A stretch of 17,872 nucleotides of DNA from JBGOTP01 sp041476545 (GTDB lineage Bacteria; Acidobacteriota; Vicinamibacteria; Vicinamibacterales; CAVVIG01), in contig JBGOTP010000062.1 in the NCBI GenBank assembly GCA_041476545.1, positions 1 to 17,872 of the forward strand. Reading direction: 5' to 3'. The position numbers and the translations under genes are program-made. Below the pieces are notes generated by a model. It saw only the letters and a list, made by a program, of their open reading frames with translations, was not told the origin of the DNA and did not search any database. Below are positions 7,304 to 14,335 of this stretch, piece by piece (position 1 is the first letter of the stretch; every line of letters begins with the position of its first letter).

Positions 7304-8326
7304 ATGATAACCCTGCGGACCATTGATGCACACGTCGCGGGTGCGGCGCTTCGCCTCGTCGTCGAGGGTTTTCCGGCGCCGCGAGGCAGGAGCATGCTCG
7401 ACAAGCGCGACTGGGCGGAGCGGCACGCCGGCCATTTGCGTCGCATCCTGCTGCTCGAACCACGCGGGCACCGGGACATGTGCGGCGCGTTGCTGACCGA
7501 GCCGGTCTCTCCCGGATCGCATGCGGGCATCCTGTTCATGCATAACGACGGCTTCGGCGGTGCCTCCGCACATGGAATCATTGCCACGACCGTCATTGCC
7601 CTCACACGAGGTCTGCTGATGCCTGGCGGCCCCGGTGATGACGTCGAGACGGCGCGACAGGTTGTCTACGACACGCCCGCCGGAACGATCCGAGCCCGCG
7701 CGATTCCGCGGGCCGGGATGGCCGCGCAGTCGGTGAGTTTTCTGAACGTACCGTCCTTTGTGCTGTTCGGCGGCCTTGAAGTGACTCTGGCCAGTCTTGG
7801 GAACCGCCAGATCCGTGCGGATGTTGCCTTCGGCGGCGCGTTCTATGCTGTCGTCGACAGCGAAGCCGCGGGTCTGCGGCTTGACGCGTCGCATCTTCCT
7901 GAACTGCGGCGCGTTGGCATGGAGATCACGCGGACGATCGAGACGTCGCACCGCGTCGAGCACCCGCTCGAGCCGCGCCTGGCTGGTATCGATGGGACGA
8001 TTTTCACCGGGCCTTCGACGAGCGAAGGCGCTGATCTTCGGAGCGTGACCGTGTTTGCGAATGCGGAAGTCGATCGTTCGCCCTGCGGGACGGGCCTCTG
8101 CGCGATTATGGCCGTGCTGAGCGCCATGGGTCTCCTATCCGACGAGACGAAGTTCGAATGCGAGGGTCTCATCGGCACGCGGCTCTCGGGACGAGCGACA
8201 GGACGGTCAGCCGTGGCTGAACACGACGCCATCGTCCCGGAGATACAGGGGTCGGCCTGGGTGACGGGCGAGCACACGTTCTTCGTTGATGAGGCGGATC
8301 CGCTGCGCGAGGGGTTCCTCGTCTGA
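7304..8326 (+). CDS. Proline racemase / 4-hydroxyproline epimerase family enzyme
   Basis: 340 residues, the normal family length. The N-terminal TIDAHVAGAALRLVVEGFP matches the family start. These enzymes use two facing residues to move the alpha-proton of proline or hydroxyproline (racemase, epimerase) or to remove water (dehydratase). The second catalytic residue is kept: Cys261 in DRSPCGTG. The first, normally Cys in MCGHG, is Ser88 in ASAHG; His90 is kept. From family knowledge, Cys/Cys is usual for racemases and most epimerases, Cys/Thr for trans-3-hydroxyproline dehydratase, and Ser/Cys for a subset of epimerases, so an epimerase is the better guess. No hydroxyproline catabolic genes lie nearby. 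The ATG is 6 nt from the divergent bcp start. An extension of this frame further upstream is spurious. Confidence 0.9.
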   Translation: MITLRTIDAHVAGAALRLVVEGFPAPRGRSMLDKRDWAERHAGHLRRILLLEPRGHRDMCGALLTEPVSPGSHAGILFMHNDGFGGASAHGIIATTVIALTRGLLMPGGPGDDVETARQVVYDTPAGTIRARAIPRAGMAAQSVSFLNVPSFVLFGGLEVTLASLGNRQIRADVAFGGAFYAVVDSEAAGLRLDASHLPELRRVGMEITRTIETSHRVEHPLEPRLAGIDGTIFTGPSTSEGADLRSVTVFANAEVDRSPCGTGLCAIMAVLSAMGLLSDETKFECEGLIGTRLSGRATGRSAVAEHDAIVPEIQGSAWVTGEHTFFVDEADPLREGFLV

Positions 8327-8346
8327 GCCATCAGAGCCGGCGACAG

Positions 8347-8682
8347 TCAGGGCCGGACATTTTCCTCGCCGAGAAATTCGCGCGTCAGGCGTTCGAGCAG
8401 CCGAGGCAGCGTCTCGCCGTTCAGCACGAACGCACTGATCTCCTGACTCCAGGACAGCTTGAAACTTCGCGCCATCGCCGACACCCAGATCTGTCGCACC
8501 GGCGCATTGGGAGACACCACGAACTTTGTGTCGATCGGCTCTTCGAACACCAGGTCCAGGACACCGTTTTGCAACTCGACCTCGAAGCCGGCGGAATCGG
8601 CAAGGGGCAGCAGCGCCTGCCGGGCCCCTTCGAGCGCCTGGTCGCTTCTGACGCGGAATTCCTGCTCGGATAGCGTGCTCAT
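8347..8682 (-). CDS. cyaY: Frataxin-like protein CyaY
   Basis: 111 residues, the usual bacterial frataxin length. The opening helix MSTLSEQEFRVRSDQALEGARQAL resembles the CyaY start, followed by a strand with ELQNGVLDLVF and the signature-like segment NAPVRQIWVSAMARSFKLSW (family pattern: Q-x-P-x-x-Q-[IV]-W-[LV]-[AS]). CyaY binds iron weakly and modulates iron-sulfur cluster assembly by the cysteine desulfurase complex in the cytoplasm. The acidic first-helix surface is less marked than in the E. coli protein. The start has an AGGCAGG ribosome binding site. No isc or suf gene is adjacent; the gene converges on the epimerase with a 20-nt gap. The call rests on motif recognition without alignment. 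Confidence 0.85.
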   Translation of the reverse strand: MSTLSEQEFRVRSDQALEGARQALLPLADSAGFEVELQNGVLDLVFEEPIDTKFVVSPNAPVRQIWVSAMARSFKLSWSQEISAFVLNGETLPRLLERLTREFLGEENVRP

Positions 8683-8744
8683 GCCTGCCTATTAAACCTT
8701 TGCCCCGTGTCGATCGTCTAATGGGATGTATCGGACGTTTCAGC

Positions 8745-8751
8745 AAAGAGG
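8745..8751 (+). promoter_or_regulatory. Strong ribosome binding site before a 28-codon ORF
   Basis: AAAGAGG lies 7 nt before the ATG at 8759. It is among the clearest Shine-Dalgarno sites in the window and the main reason to accept the micro-ORF behind it. Confidence 0.5.
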
Positions 8752-8758
8752 TCTGGCA

Positions 8759-8845
8759 ATGCGCGAATGGTCGTTTTCGGCAACAGCGGAATGGGTAGTT
8801 GGCGTGCTCCTGGCGGCGGTCATCGTGGCGGCACTCTTCGTGTGA
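8759..8845 (+). CDS. 28-residue single-helix membrane micro-protein (candidate)
   Basis: ATG at 8759 to TGA at 8843-8845. The peptide has a short polar N-terminus with two tryptophans (MREWSFSATAEWVV) and a fully hydrophobic C-terminal half (GVLLAAVIVAALFV), so it is a credible one-pass membrane peptide. A strong AAAGAGG ribosome binding site is correctly spaced. The stop is 4 nt from the stop of the convergent VWA gene, so the ORF fills an otherwise empty 167-nt gap between cyaY and that gene. Function unknown; small proteins of this shape are often regulators or subunits of membrane complexes. No convincing promoter was found, and a chance ORF cannot be ruled out. Confidence 0.5.
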   Translation: MREWSFSATAEWVVGVLLAAVIVAALFV

Positions 8846-8849
8846 TGTT

Positions 8850-9764
8850 TCATTTGTTCTCCGCCGTGGCCTGTTCCTTGGCGACGTAGTTGCGCCGCGC
8901 CCGCGCTTTCATTCCCGGTTGCTTCAACTTCACCATCAACTTGTGAGTCTTGTTGTCGAGCACGGTCGGTGTGAATCCGAGCGTGTACTGGCTGTGTAGT
9001 TCCTGCGCGACGCGCGTGAAGGTCGACCCGAGGTCGGTGTTCTTCTTCAGCTCGAAATAGCCGCCGCCGGTTTCCTCCGCGAGCTTTCTCAGGTTGCTGT
9101 CGGGCTTGGTACGCACGCCCCCATAGTTGCTTTCCAGTCCGATCGCGTACACCATCACTTCTTCTTCGCGCGCGCGATCCAGGATCCTCCCAAACCCGAC
9201 TGCGCTGTCGGTATCGTCGCCATCGGTAAAGATGAGAACCACCCGCCGACCGTCAATGCCCTTCAGTCCATCAAGGCTGGTTGCCATGGCGTCCCACAAC
9301 TTCGTCGCGTTTCCGTAGTCCAGATTCTTCACGTCGGACACAAGCGCGTCCCGATTGTTCGAGAATCGGCTGCCAATCTGGACCTTGTCGTTGAAGGCAC
9401 CTACCTTGGCTTTGTCGTTCGGAAAGAGCCGAACCAGAAACTGCTCGGCCGCGTCGCGGAGGAGCGAAAGGCTGAGCGTCATGCTTCCACTCGTGTCGAG
9501 CATCACGACGACCGAGAAGGGTTGGTTCGCGTTGTCGAACACGACGAGCGGTTGCGGCTTGTCGTTGTCAAGGATCTCGAAATCCTCGCGGACCAGATCG
9601 GTGACGAGGCGCTGCTCGGCATCGGTCACCGTGACGAGGATCGGTACGATGGTCGTCGGCTTGGCCCTGAACGTTGGCTGCTGCTGCGCACCGAGCGGAG
9701 GCTGGGCAAGCGCGAGCGTCAGGGCAAGGAGTCCGGCCACACTGAGAGCGCCACAACGTTGCAT
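8850..9764 (-). CDS. Secreted von Willebrand factor A (VWA) domain protein, acidobacterial type
   Basis: 304 residues. The signal peptide spans about residues 1-26 (hydrophobic 8-20, cleavage near LGA-QQ). Next comes a strand-rich segment (VPILVTVTDAEQRLVTDLVREDFEILDNDKPQ), the hallmark of the 'VWFA-related Acidobacterial domain', then a VWA domain. MIDAS metal-binding residues are visible: Asp90-x-Ser-x-Ser (DTSGS), Thr154 in GNATKLWDA and Asp181 in FTDGDDT. Such proteins bind a divalent metal and a protein partner outside the cytoplasm; the partner is unknown. The tail is basic and polar. These genes are very numerous in Acidobacteriota, which supports the taxonomic guess. It stands alone, convergent with the micro-ORF and divergent from the iron permease. 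Confidence 0.92.
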   Translation of the reverse strand: MQRCGALSVAGLLALTLALAQPPLGAQQQPTFRAKPTTIVPILVTVTDAEQRLVTDLVREDFEILDNDKPQPLVVFDNANQPFSVVVMLDTSGSMTLSLSLLRDAAEQFLVRLFPNDKAKVGAFNDKVQIGSRFSNNRDALVSDVKNLDYGNATKLWDAMATSLDGLKGIDGRRVVLIFTDGDDTDSAVGFGRILDRAREEEVMVYAIGLESNYGGVRTKPDSNLRKLAEETGGGYFELKKNTDLGSTFTRVAQELHSQYTLGFTPTVLDNKTHKLMVKLKQPGMKARARRNYVAKEQATAENK

Positions 9765-9810
9765 CCAAACAGCTTAATCCAGGCGCCTCCGGGAATCATT
9801 GATAACCGAC

Positions 9811-9840
9811 TTGACCGGTCGGATATAGCGGAAGTAGACT
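9811..9840 (+). promoter_or_regulatory. Predicted promoter of the iron permease gene
   Basis: TTGACC (9811-9816, 5/6 match to the -35 consensus), an 18-nt spacer and TAGACT (9835-9840, 4/6 match). Start of transcription near 9847 gives a leader of about 80 nt. Just upstream (9794-9804) is a partly symmetric ATCATTGATAA, weakly reminiscent of an iron-regulator site; that is only a suggestion. Confidence 0.45.
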
Positions 9841-9853
9841 GACGAAGCATCTT

Positions 9854-9866
9854 GAGATTGAATCTC
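9854..9866. promoter_or_regulatory. 6-1-6 inverted repeat, candidate operator of the iron permease
   Basis: GAGATT-G-AATCTC is a perfect inverted repeat just downstream of the predicted transcription start, a position typical of repressor sites. A 12-bp palindrome GGCCAATTGGCC (9890-9901), with a tandem CCAATTG repeat, follows before the ATG. No known box is matched with confidence. Confidence 0.35.
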
Positions 9867-9929
9867 GTTTCCGGCGGCTCATGCCGGCCGGCCAATTGGC
9901 CAATTGATTGATCGAGTAGAGCTGCCGTC

Positions 9930-10721
9930 ATGTTGCAGGCTTTCGTGATTACGCTTCGAGAAGGGCTCGAGGCATTCCTGATTGTTGCCATCAGCCTTGC
10001 CTATCTGCGCAAAAGCGGACGAGAGGAACTGGTGCCTGCCGTGCGGTGGGGCATCGGGCTGTCCATTCTTGTCAGCGCGGGCGCCGCGTTCGTATTTCAG
10101 CGTGCGAGAAACCAGTCATTGTGGGAAGGGATGCTCGCTCTCGTCGCCGCGGCGTCCGTCGCCTCGCTGACGGTACACATGTGGCGAACGGCTCGCCGGA
10201 TCAAGAACGACATCGAGGGTCATCTCCACAGCTCAACGCTCAAGACAGGCGCTGGTGCCTTCCTGGGCGTCTTTGGTTTCACCCTCCTGATGATTACCCG
10301 GGAGGGGATGGAGACGGCGCTGCTGATGGGGACACTGGTGTTCCAGTCAGGCATGCAGTCGACAGGGCTCATCGCAGGGGCGGTCTTCGGAACCCTCGCT
10401 GCACTCTTTGTGGCATGGCTGTGGTCACGCTACGGCCACCGGGTCAATCTGGGTCTGTTCTTCCAAGTGACCGCCGTGTTTCTTCTCGTGTTCGTCATCC
10501 AGCTTGTCATCTATGGCTTCCACGAACTCGCTGAGGGCAACGTCTTGCCGTATAGCCGGATTCTGCACGACGCCACGGAGCCCTATGGACCTGATGGCCA
10601 GTACGGTAAGTATCTGACCTACCTGCTTGTCATGATGCCCCTTGGCTGGCTGATTGTCAGCACGCTGACGTCCCGACAGCCGATCGCGCAACATCCTGGC
10701 GCCCCACACCCGGGCACGTAG
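9930..10721 (+). CDS. FTR1-family iron permease (EfeU-like)
   Basis: 263 residues with about seven membrane helices. The two REGxE motifs that define the FTR1/EfeU family are present in the expected helices: REGLE at 10-14 (in FVITLREGLEAFLIV) and REGME at 124-128 (in LLMITREGMETALLM). The glutamates of these motifs carry iron across the inner membrane. In E. coli EfeU works with EfeO and EfeB, and in yeast Ftr1p works with a multicopper ferroxidase; no such partner is adjacent here, so the permease is solitary or its partners are elsewhere. The family N-terminus fixes the ATG, although the ribosome binding site is weak. A symmetric regulatory region lies upstream. Confidence 0.93.
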   Translation: MLQAFVITLREGLEAFLIVAISLAYLRKSGREELVPAVRWGIGLSILVSAGAAFVFQRARNQSLWEGMLALVAAASVASLTVHMWRTARRIKNDIEGHLHSSTLKTGAGAFLGVFGFTLLMITREGMETALLMGTLVFQSGMQSTGLIAGAVFGTLAALFVAWLWSRYGHRVNLGLFFQVTAVFLLVFVIQLVIYGFHELAEGNVLPYSRILHDATEPYGPDGQYGKYLTYLLVMMPLGWLIVSTLTSRQPIAQHPGAPHPGT

Positions 10722-10805
10722 GGACCATTCTCCGCGGCATGCCGGCACAAGCGACGTCGAGGGTCCTCCCGATTCCTGTAGGGCTCCTTGTAAGATTCTC
10801 CGGTC

Positions 10806-11894
10806 ATGTCATCCGGTGAGCGGCGCCGCTATATCGACTGGACGAGGGGCTTGGCCGTCCTTGTGATGATCGAGGCGCACACCTTCGACGCGTGGACACG
10901 CCTTGCGGATCGCTCGACACCGGCCTATCGCAATCTGATCATTCTTGGTGGGTTCGCGGCACCGCTATTCCTGTGGCTGGCCGGGCTCGCGACCGTCCTT
11001 GCCGCCGAACGCGCCCTCCGACGGAGCGGTGACCGGCAAGCGGTCTCCCTTCTAACCTGCCGCCGCGGACTCCTGATCTTTCTCCTCGCTTTTCTCTTTC
11101 GAGTGCAGGCGTTCGTCGTCAGCCCGGGTAACTCGCTGCTGTCCTTGCTCCGAGTAGACATTCTCAACATCATGGGGCCGTCCATTGTTGCAACCGGCCT
11201 GGTCTGGGCGTGGTGCCGGCGCCGATCAACCCTCATGTTTGTTTACGCCTTGCTGGCCACGGCTGTCGCGATGCTGACGCCACTGATTCAGGCGGCTCAA
11301 TGGGTGTCCATCCTGCCCATCTGGATGCAGTGGTACATCCGTCCCGCGGGGGAACACACAGTGTTTACGGCGTTTCCCTGGTGCGGGTTTGTCTTCGCCG
11401 GGGGAGCCATGGGCGTCCTCCTTGCCGGCGTGGGTGACGTGCGTTCGGAGCGTCGCATGCACCTGTGGACCATCGCTGCGGGGGTAGCGCTCGTGGCGCT
11501 CGGTTTCTATACGGCGTCGATGCCCCCGCTCTATCGGGAGTCGTCTTTCTGGACCAGTTCACCGACGTACTTCGCCATTCGACTCGGTGTCATGATGATG
11601 ACCCTCGCGCTGCTCTACTGGCTCGAGGTAGTCACGGCTCGGTGGGATGTCCGGATCAGGCCGATCGAGCGCCTGGGGCGACACTCTCTGTTTGTCTATT
11701 GGATTCACGTGGAGCTGGTCTATGGCTATGCATCGTGGCCCTTGCGCAGGCACCTGCAGGTTTATCAGACGGGGATCGCTTACGGACTCTTTTGCCTGCT
11801 GATGTACGGTGCTGTCATCCTGCGCGATCACTTCGTGCGAGGCTGGCGCTTCAAACGGGGGTTGGGAAGCTCAGCCGAGGCGACTCCGGCATGA
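10806..11894 (+). CDS. DUF1624 / heparan-alpha-glucosaminide N-acetyltransferase-like membrane protein
   Basis: 362 residues with roughly ten membrane helices. The N-terminal RRYIDWTRGLAVLVMIEAHTFDAW matches the conserved opening of DUF1624/HGSNAT-type and related acyltransferase-3 proteins (R-x-x-x-D-x-x-R-G-x-x-x-x-x-M-x-x-x-H), with His25 as the likely acyl-transfer histidine. The C-terminal part has RLGRHSLFVYWIHVELVYG, also typical. Such proteins pass acyl groups from cytoplasmic donors across the membrane to sugars or lipids; the acceptor here is unknown. It starts 84 nt after the permease. A TAAGAT hexamer nine bases before the ATG may be a -10 box, which would give an almost leaderless message. 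The surface-sugar genes further on may be related in function, but this is inference. Confidence 0.85.
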   Translation: MSSGERRRYIDWTRGLAVLVMIEAHTFDAWTRLADRSTPAYRNLIILGGFAAPLFLWLAGLATVLAAERALRRSGDRQAVSLLTCRRGLLIFLLAFLFRVQAFVVSPGNSLLSLLRVDILNIMGPSIVATGLVWAWCRRRSTLMFVYALLATAVAMLTPLIQAAQWVSILPIWMQWYIRPAGEHTVFTAFPWCGFVFAGGAMGVLLAGVGDVRSERRMHLWTIAAGVALVALGFYTASMPPLYRESSFWTSSPTYFAIRLGVMMMTLALLYWLEVVTARWDVRIRPIERLGRHSLFVYWIHVELVYGYASWPLRRHLQVYQTGIAYGLFCLLMYGAVILRDHFVRGWRFKRGLGSSAEATPA

Positions 11895-11906
11895 CGTGCA
11901 CAAATC

Positions 11907-11918
11907 GGTCGATCGACC
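11907..11918. promoter_or_regulatory. 12-bp perfect palindrome upstream of promoter P1
   Basis: GGTCGATCGACC is self-complementary and ends 5 nt before the -35 box of the first predicted promoter (11924). It could be an operator or activator site for the DGQHR-rml transcript. Only symmetry and position support this. Confidence 0.3.
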
Positions 11919-11923
11919 ATACT

Positions 11924-11952
11924 TTGTATAAACACGGCAAGTCTTATATTAT
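11924..11952 (+). promoter_or_regulatory. Predicted promoter P1 in an AT-rich patch
   Basis: TTGTAT (11924-11929), a 17-nt spacer and TATTAT (11947-11952, 5/6 match). The surrounding 60 nt are clearly more AT-rich than the rest of the window. It is about 150 nt upstream of the DGQHR gene and would give a longer leader than P2, or it could drive a short untranslated RNA. Confidence 0.5.
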
Positions 11953-12020
11953 CAGTCAGTTATTAGGTGGCGTGACGACTTAGGCTGACGGCCATGTGCT
12001 GCGAAATGGTGAAAAAACCG

Positions 12021-12050
12021 TTGAGATGGCCGTTGCGCGCTCGGTAGAAT
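12021..12050 (+). promoter_or_regulatory. Predicted promoter P2 of the DGQHR-rml operon
   Basis: TTGAGA (12021-12026), an 18-nt spacer and TAGAAT (12045-12050, 5/6 match). The transcript would start near 12057, about 48 nt before the ATG. The -35 box overlaps one arm of an 8-bp inverted repeat (11988-11995 with 12026-12033, ACGGCCAT/ATGGCCGT), which could be a regulator site. Confidence 0.5.
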
Positions 12051-12104
12051 CGCTGTTTTCGACTCACACCCAAACCGGGCCTCGGGCAAGCTGGACCTGA
12101 ACCT

Positions 12105-13247
12105 ATGATCAACGTTGCCGCGATTCGGATGCAACAGTTCGGCGTGCAGTTCTATCAAGCATCATTGACGGCCAGCGACATCGACAAGCTGGTTCGGTTT
12201 GAGGTTCTCAACTACGGAGACGGCGCGCAGCCCGGCGTTCGCGGCAGTAAGCCGCGCGAGGGAGCCGTCCCATCGAAGGTGAACTGGGACCTGCTCGAAC
12301 GTCGCATCGCGTCGAGTGAGAAGGCCTACCAGCGGCAGATCATCCGCCGCAAGATTGACGAGCTCGTCCAATACTACGAACAGTGCCGTCAGGCGCGCGA
12401 CATTCCTTCGATCCCGGGTGCTGTCATCATCAGTTGCGACGAGAAGCTGTCTTTTCAGCCGTCGGGCGAAGATGCGCGGGTGGGGATTCTGAAGGTGCCG
12501 GAGCGGGAGGGCATCCTGCGCGCCATTGACGGGCAGCATCGTCTGCTGGCGCTCCATGCCGATATCGCCCGCTTTCAGGGCGAAGATTTCAGCGTCCCTG
12601 CCATTATTTTTGATCGTCTGCCCGAGGATCACGTTGTGCAGATGTTCGTGACCATCAACGCCAAGCACACGCGGCTGAACGCATCGCACCTCGTGAGTCT
12701 CTCGGGCCGGCAGTTGTACCGAGACGAGGCGCTGGCGACGGCCCACGATGTCGTGCGGGCACTCAACGACCGCGAGGATTCGCCGTTGTACGACGAGATC
12801 AAGCTCCTCGGCGTCGGGCGCGGGCGGGTGGCTCAGGCGCCCCTCGCGCAGGAGCTGAAGAAACTGTTCGCGGCCGCGGATGCGTTCGGCGGTCCGCGGA
12901 AGGGCGACTACCACGAGGAGGCCAAGAAGTTTTTCGTGAACTACTTCAAGCAGATCGCTCTGGTGTTCAACGGTGCGTGGAACGGCAGGAAGTACAGCAT
13001 TCGATCGGCGTCGGCGCTTCGCGCCTTCATCCGGGTCGCTCCCGATGTGATCCGTCGTCTGGACCAGGAACATGCGGACCGTACCGATTTCCGCGCAATC
13101 GGCCGGGCGATTGCGCCGTGGGGTCGCCGGATTGGAGACCTCCGATTCGAAACCGAGGGAGCCTGGAAGCGTGGTGGGACGACCGTGGATTCGCTGTCGA
13201 AGGAACTGAAACTGGCCCTCCAGTATCCTGAGGGCGCAGCGGTCTGA
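12105..13247 (+). CDS. DGQHR-domain protein (DndB/ParB-like), solitary
   Basis: 380 residues, soluble, no signal peptide. The defining motif DGQHR is at 142-146 within RAIDGQHRLLAL, followed by PAIIFDRLPEDHVVQMFVTINAKHTRLNASHL (about 165-196), the pattern of the DGQHR superfamily, distantly related to ParB/sulfiredoxin folds. Named members include DndB, the regulator of DNA phosphorothioation, and DpdB of the 7-deazaguanine DNA modification cluster. No dnd, dpd, restriction or transposase gene is near, so a DNA-modification role cannot be assumed; the specific function is unknown. Two promoters lie upstream. Its stop codon (TGA, 13245-13247) overlaps the predicted CTG start of rmlB, implying one operon. 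The start lacks a strong ribosome binding site but is the first in-frame ATG after promoter P2. Confidence 0.85.
   Translation: MINVAAIRMQQFGVQFYQASLTASDIDKLVRFEVLNYGDGAQPGVRGSKPREGAVPSKVNWDLLERRIASSEKAYQRQIIRRKIDELVQYYEQCRQARDIPSIPGAVIISCDEKLSFQPSGEDARVGILKVPEREGILRAIDGQHRLLALHADIARFQGEDFSVPAIIFDRLPEDHVVQMFVTINAKHTRLNASHLVSLSGRQLYRDEALATAHDVVRALNDREDSPLYDEIKLLGVGRGRVAQAPLAQELKKLFAAADAFGGPRKGDYHEEAKKFFVNYFKQIALVFNGAWNGRKYSIRSASALRAFIRVAPDVIRRLDQEHADRTDFRAIGRAIAPWGRRIGDLRFETEGAWKRGGTTVDSLSKELKLALQYPEGAAV
13230..13234 (+). promoter_or_regulatory. Ribosome binding site supporting a CTG start for rmlB
   Basis: GAGGG lies 9 nt before the CTG at 13244, inside the 3' end of the DGQHR gene. Together with the overlapping stop codon this suggests translational coupling. 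Confidence 0.4.
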
Positions 13248-14335
13248 CGGGCACGCTTCTCATCACGGGCGGCGCCGGGTTCATCGGCTCCAACTTCGTC
13301 CACTACACGCTCGCGCACACCTCTTGCCGGCTCGTAATTGTCGACAAGCTGACGTATGCCGGCAGCCTGCTCAATCTCGAGCCCGCGCTCGGCGATCCGC
13401 GGGTCGTGTTCGTCCAGGCCGATATCGGCGATCGTGAGGCGATGGCGCGTGTCTTCGCCGGACATCGACCGGATGCGGTCGTCAATCTGGCGGCCGAGAC
13501 GCACGTCGACCGTTCCATTGACGGTCCCCGGCCTTTCATTGACACGAACATCGTCGGCACATTCGTGTTGCTCGATGTTGCTCGACAGTTTGTGAGCGGC
13601 GCGTGTGACGCGGATGCGCGGGAACGTTTTCGCTTTCTCCACGTTTCCACGGACGAGGTGTACGGGACGCTTGGCGCGAGCGGTCAGTTCAACGAGGACA
13701 CACCCTACGCGCCAAACTCACCGTATGCCGCCAGCAAGGCCTCGGCCGATCACCTCGTGCGGGCGTATGGCCACACCTACGGACTGTCTGTGTTGATCAC
13801 GAATTGTTCGAACAACTACGGGCCGTATCAGTTTCCCGAAAAGCTGATCCCATTGATGATTTTGAACGCGATCGTCGGACGGCCGCTGCCGATCTACGGC
13901 GATGGCGGCAACGTCCGCGACTGGCTGCACGTCGAGGATCACTGCGCGGGGCTTCTGCTCGTGCTCGACGGGGGGCGCGCGGGCGAAAAGTATAATGTCG
14001 GCGGCGGCAATGAGCGGACCAATCTTGAGATTGTGGACGGCCTCTGCGATGTGCTCGACGAGCTGCGGCCGGTGGCTTCGAATCCCGCGCTGAGAGCCAT
14101 GGCCGGAGCAACGAGTTATCGCGCGTTGAAAACGCGCGTGCCGGATCGTCCCGGACACGATCGCCGTTACGCGATCGACGCGGCCAGGATCCGTCGCGAA
14201 CTCGGCTGGACTCCTCGCCATTCCTTCGACGCCGGCCTTCGACAGACGGTCATCTGGTATCTCGAGCACCGCGACTGGTGCGATCGGGTCCAGGCCGGGC
14301 GCTACGACAGACAACGGCTGGGGTTGAGCGGGTGA
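13244..14335 (+). CDS. rmlB: dTDP-glucose 4,6-dehydratase RmlB, probable CTG start
   Basis: 363 residues if begun at CTG 13244. It converts dTDP-glucose to dTDP-4-keto-6-deoxyglucose, the second step of dTDP-L-rhamnose synthesis, in the cytoplasm. The Rossmann NAD motif GGAGFIG is at 9-15, AAETHVDRSI at 83-92, the catalytic STDE at 135-138 and YxxxK at 161-165 (YAASK). The start is unusual: between an in-frame stop at 13229-13231 and the Rossmann motif there is no ATG, GTG or TTG. CTG at 13244, overlapping the previous stop, gives MTGTLLITGGAGFIG, an ideal family N-terminus. The first standard start is GTG at 13406, which would delete the NAD motif. A sequencing error upstream is the alternative. 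The stop overlaps the rmlA start. Confidence 0.93.
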   Translation: MTGTLLITGGAGFIGSNFVHYTLAHTSCRLVIVDKLTYAGSLLNLEPALGDPRVVFVQADIGDREAMARVFAGHRPDAVVNLAAETHVDRSIDGPRPFIDTNIVGTFVLLDVARQFVSGACDADARERFRFLHVSTDEVYGTLGASGQFNEDTPYAPNSPYAASKASADHLVRAYGHTYGLSVLITNCSNNYGPYQFPEKLIPLMILNAIVGRPLPIYGDGGNVRDWLHVEDHCAGLLLVLDGGRAGEKYNVGGGNERTNLEIVDGLCDVLDELRPVASNPALRAMAGATSYRALKTRVPDRPGHDRRYAIDAARIRRELGWTPRHSFDAGLRQTVIWYLEHRDWCDRVQAGRYDRQRLGLSG

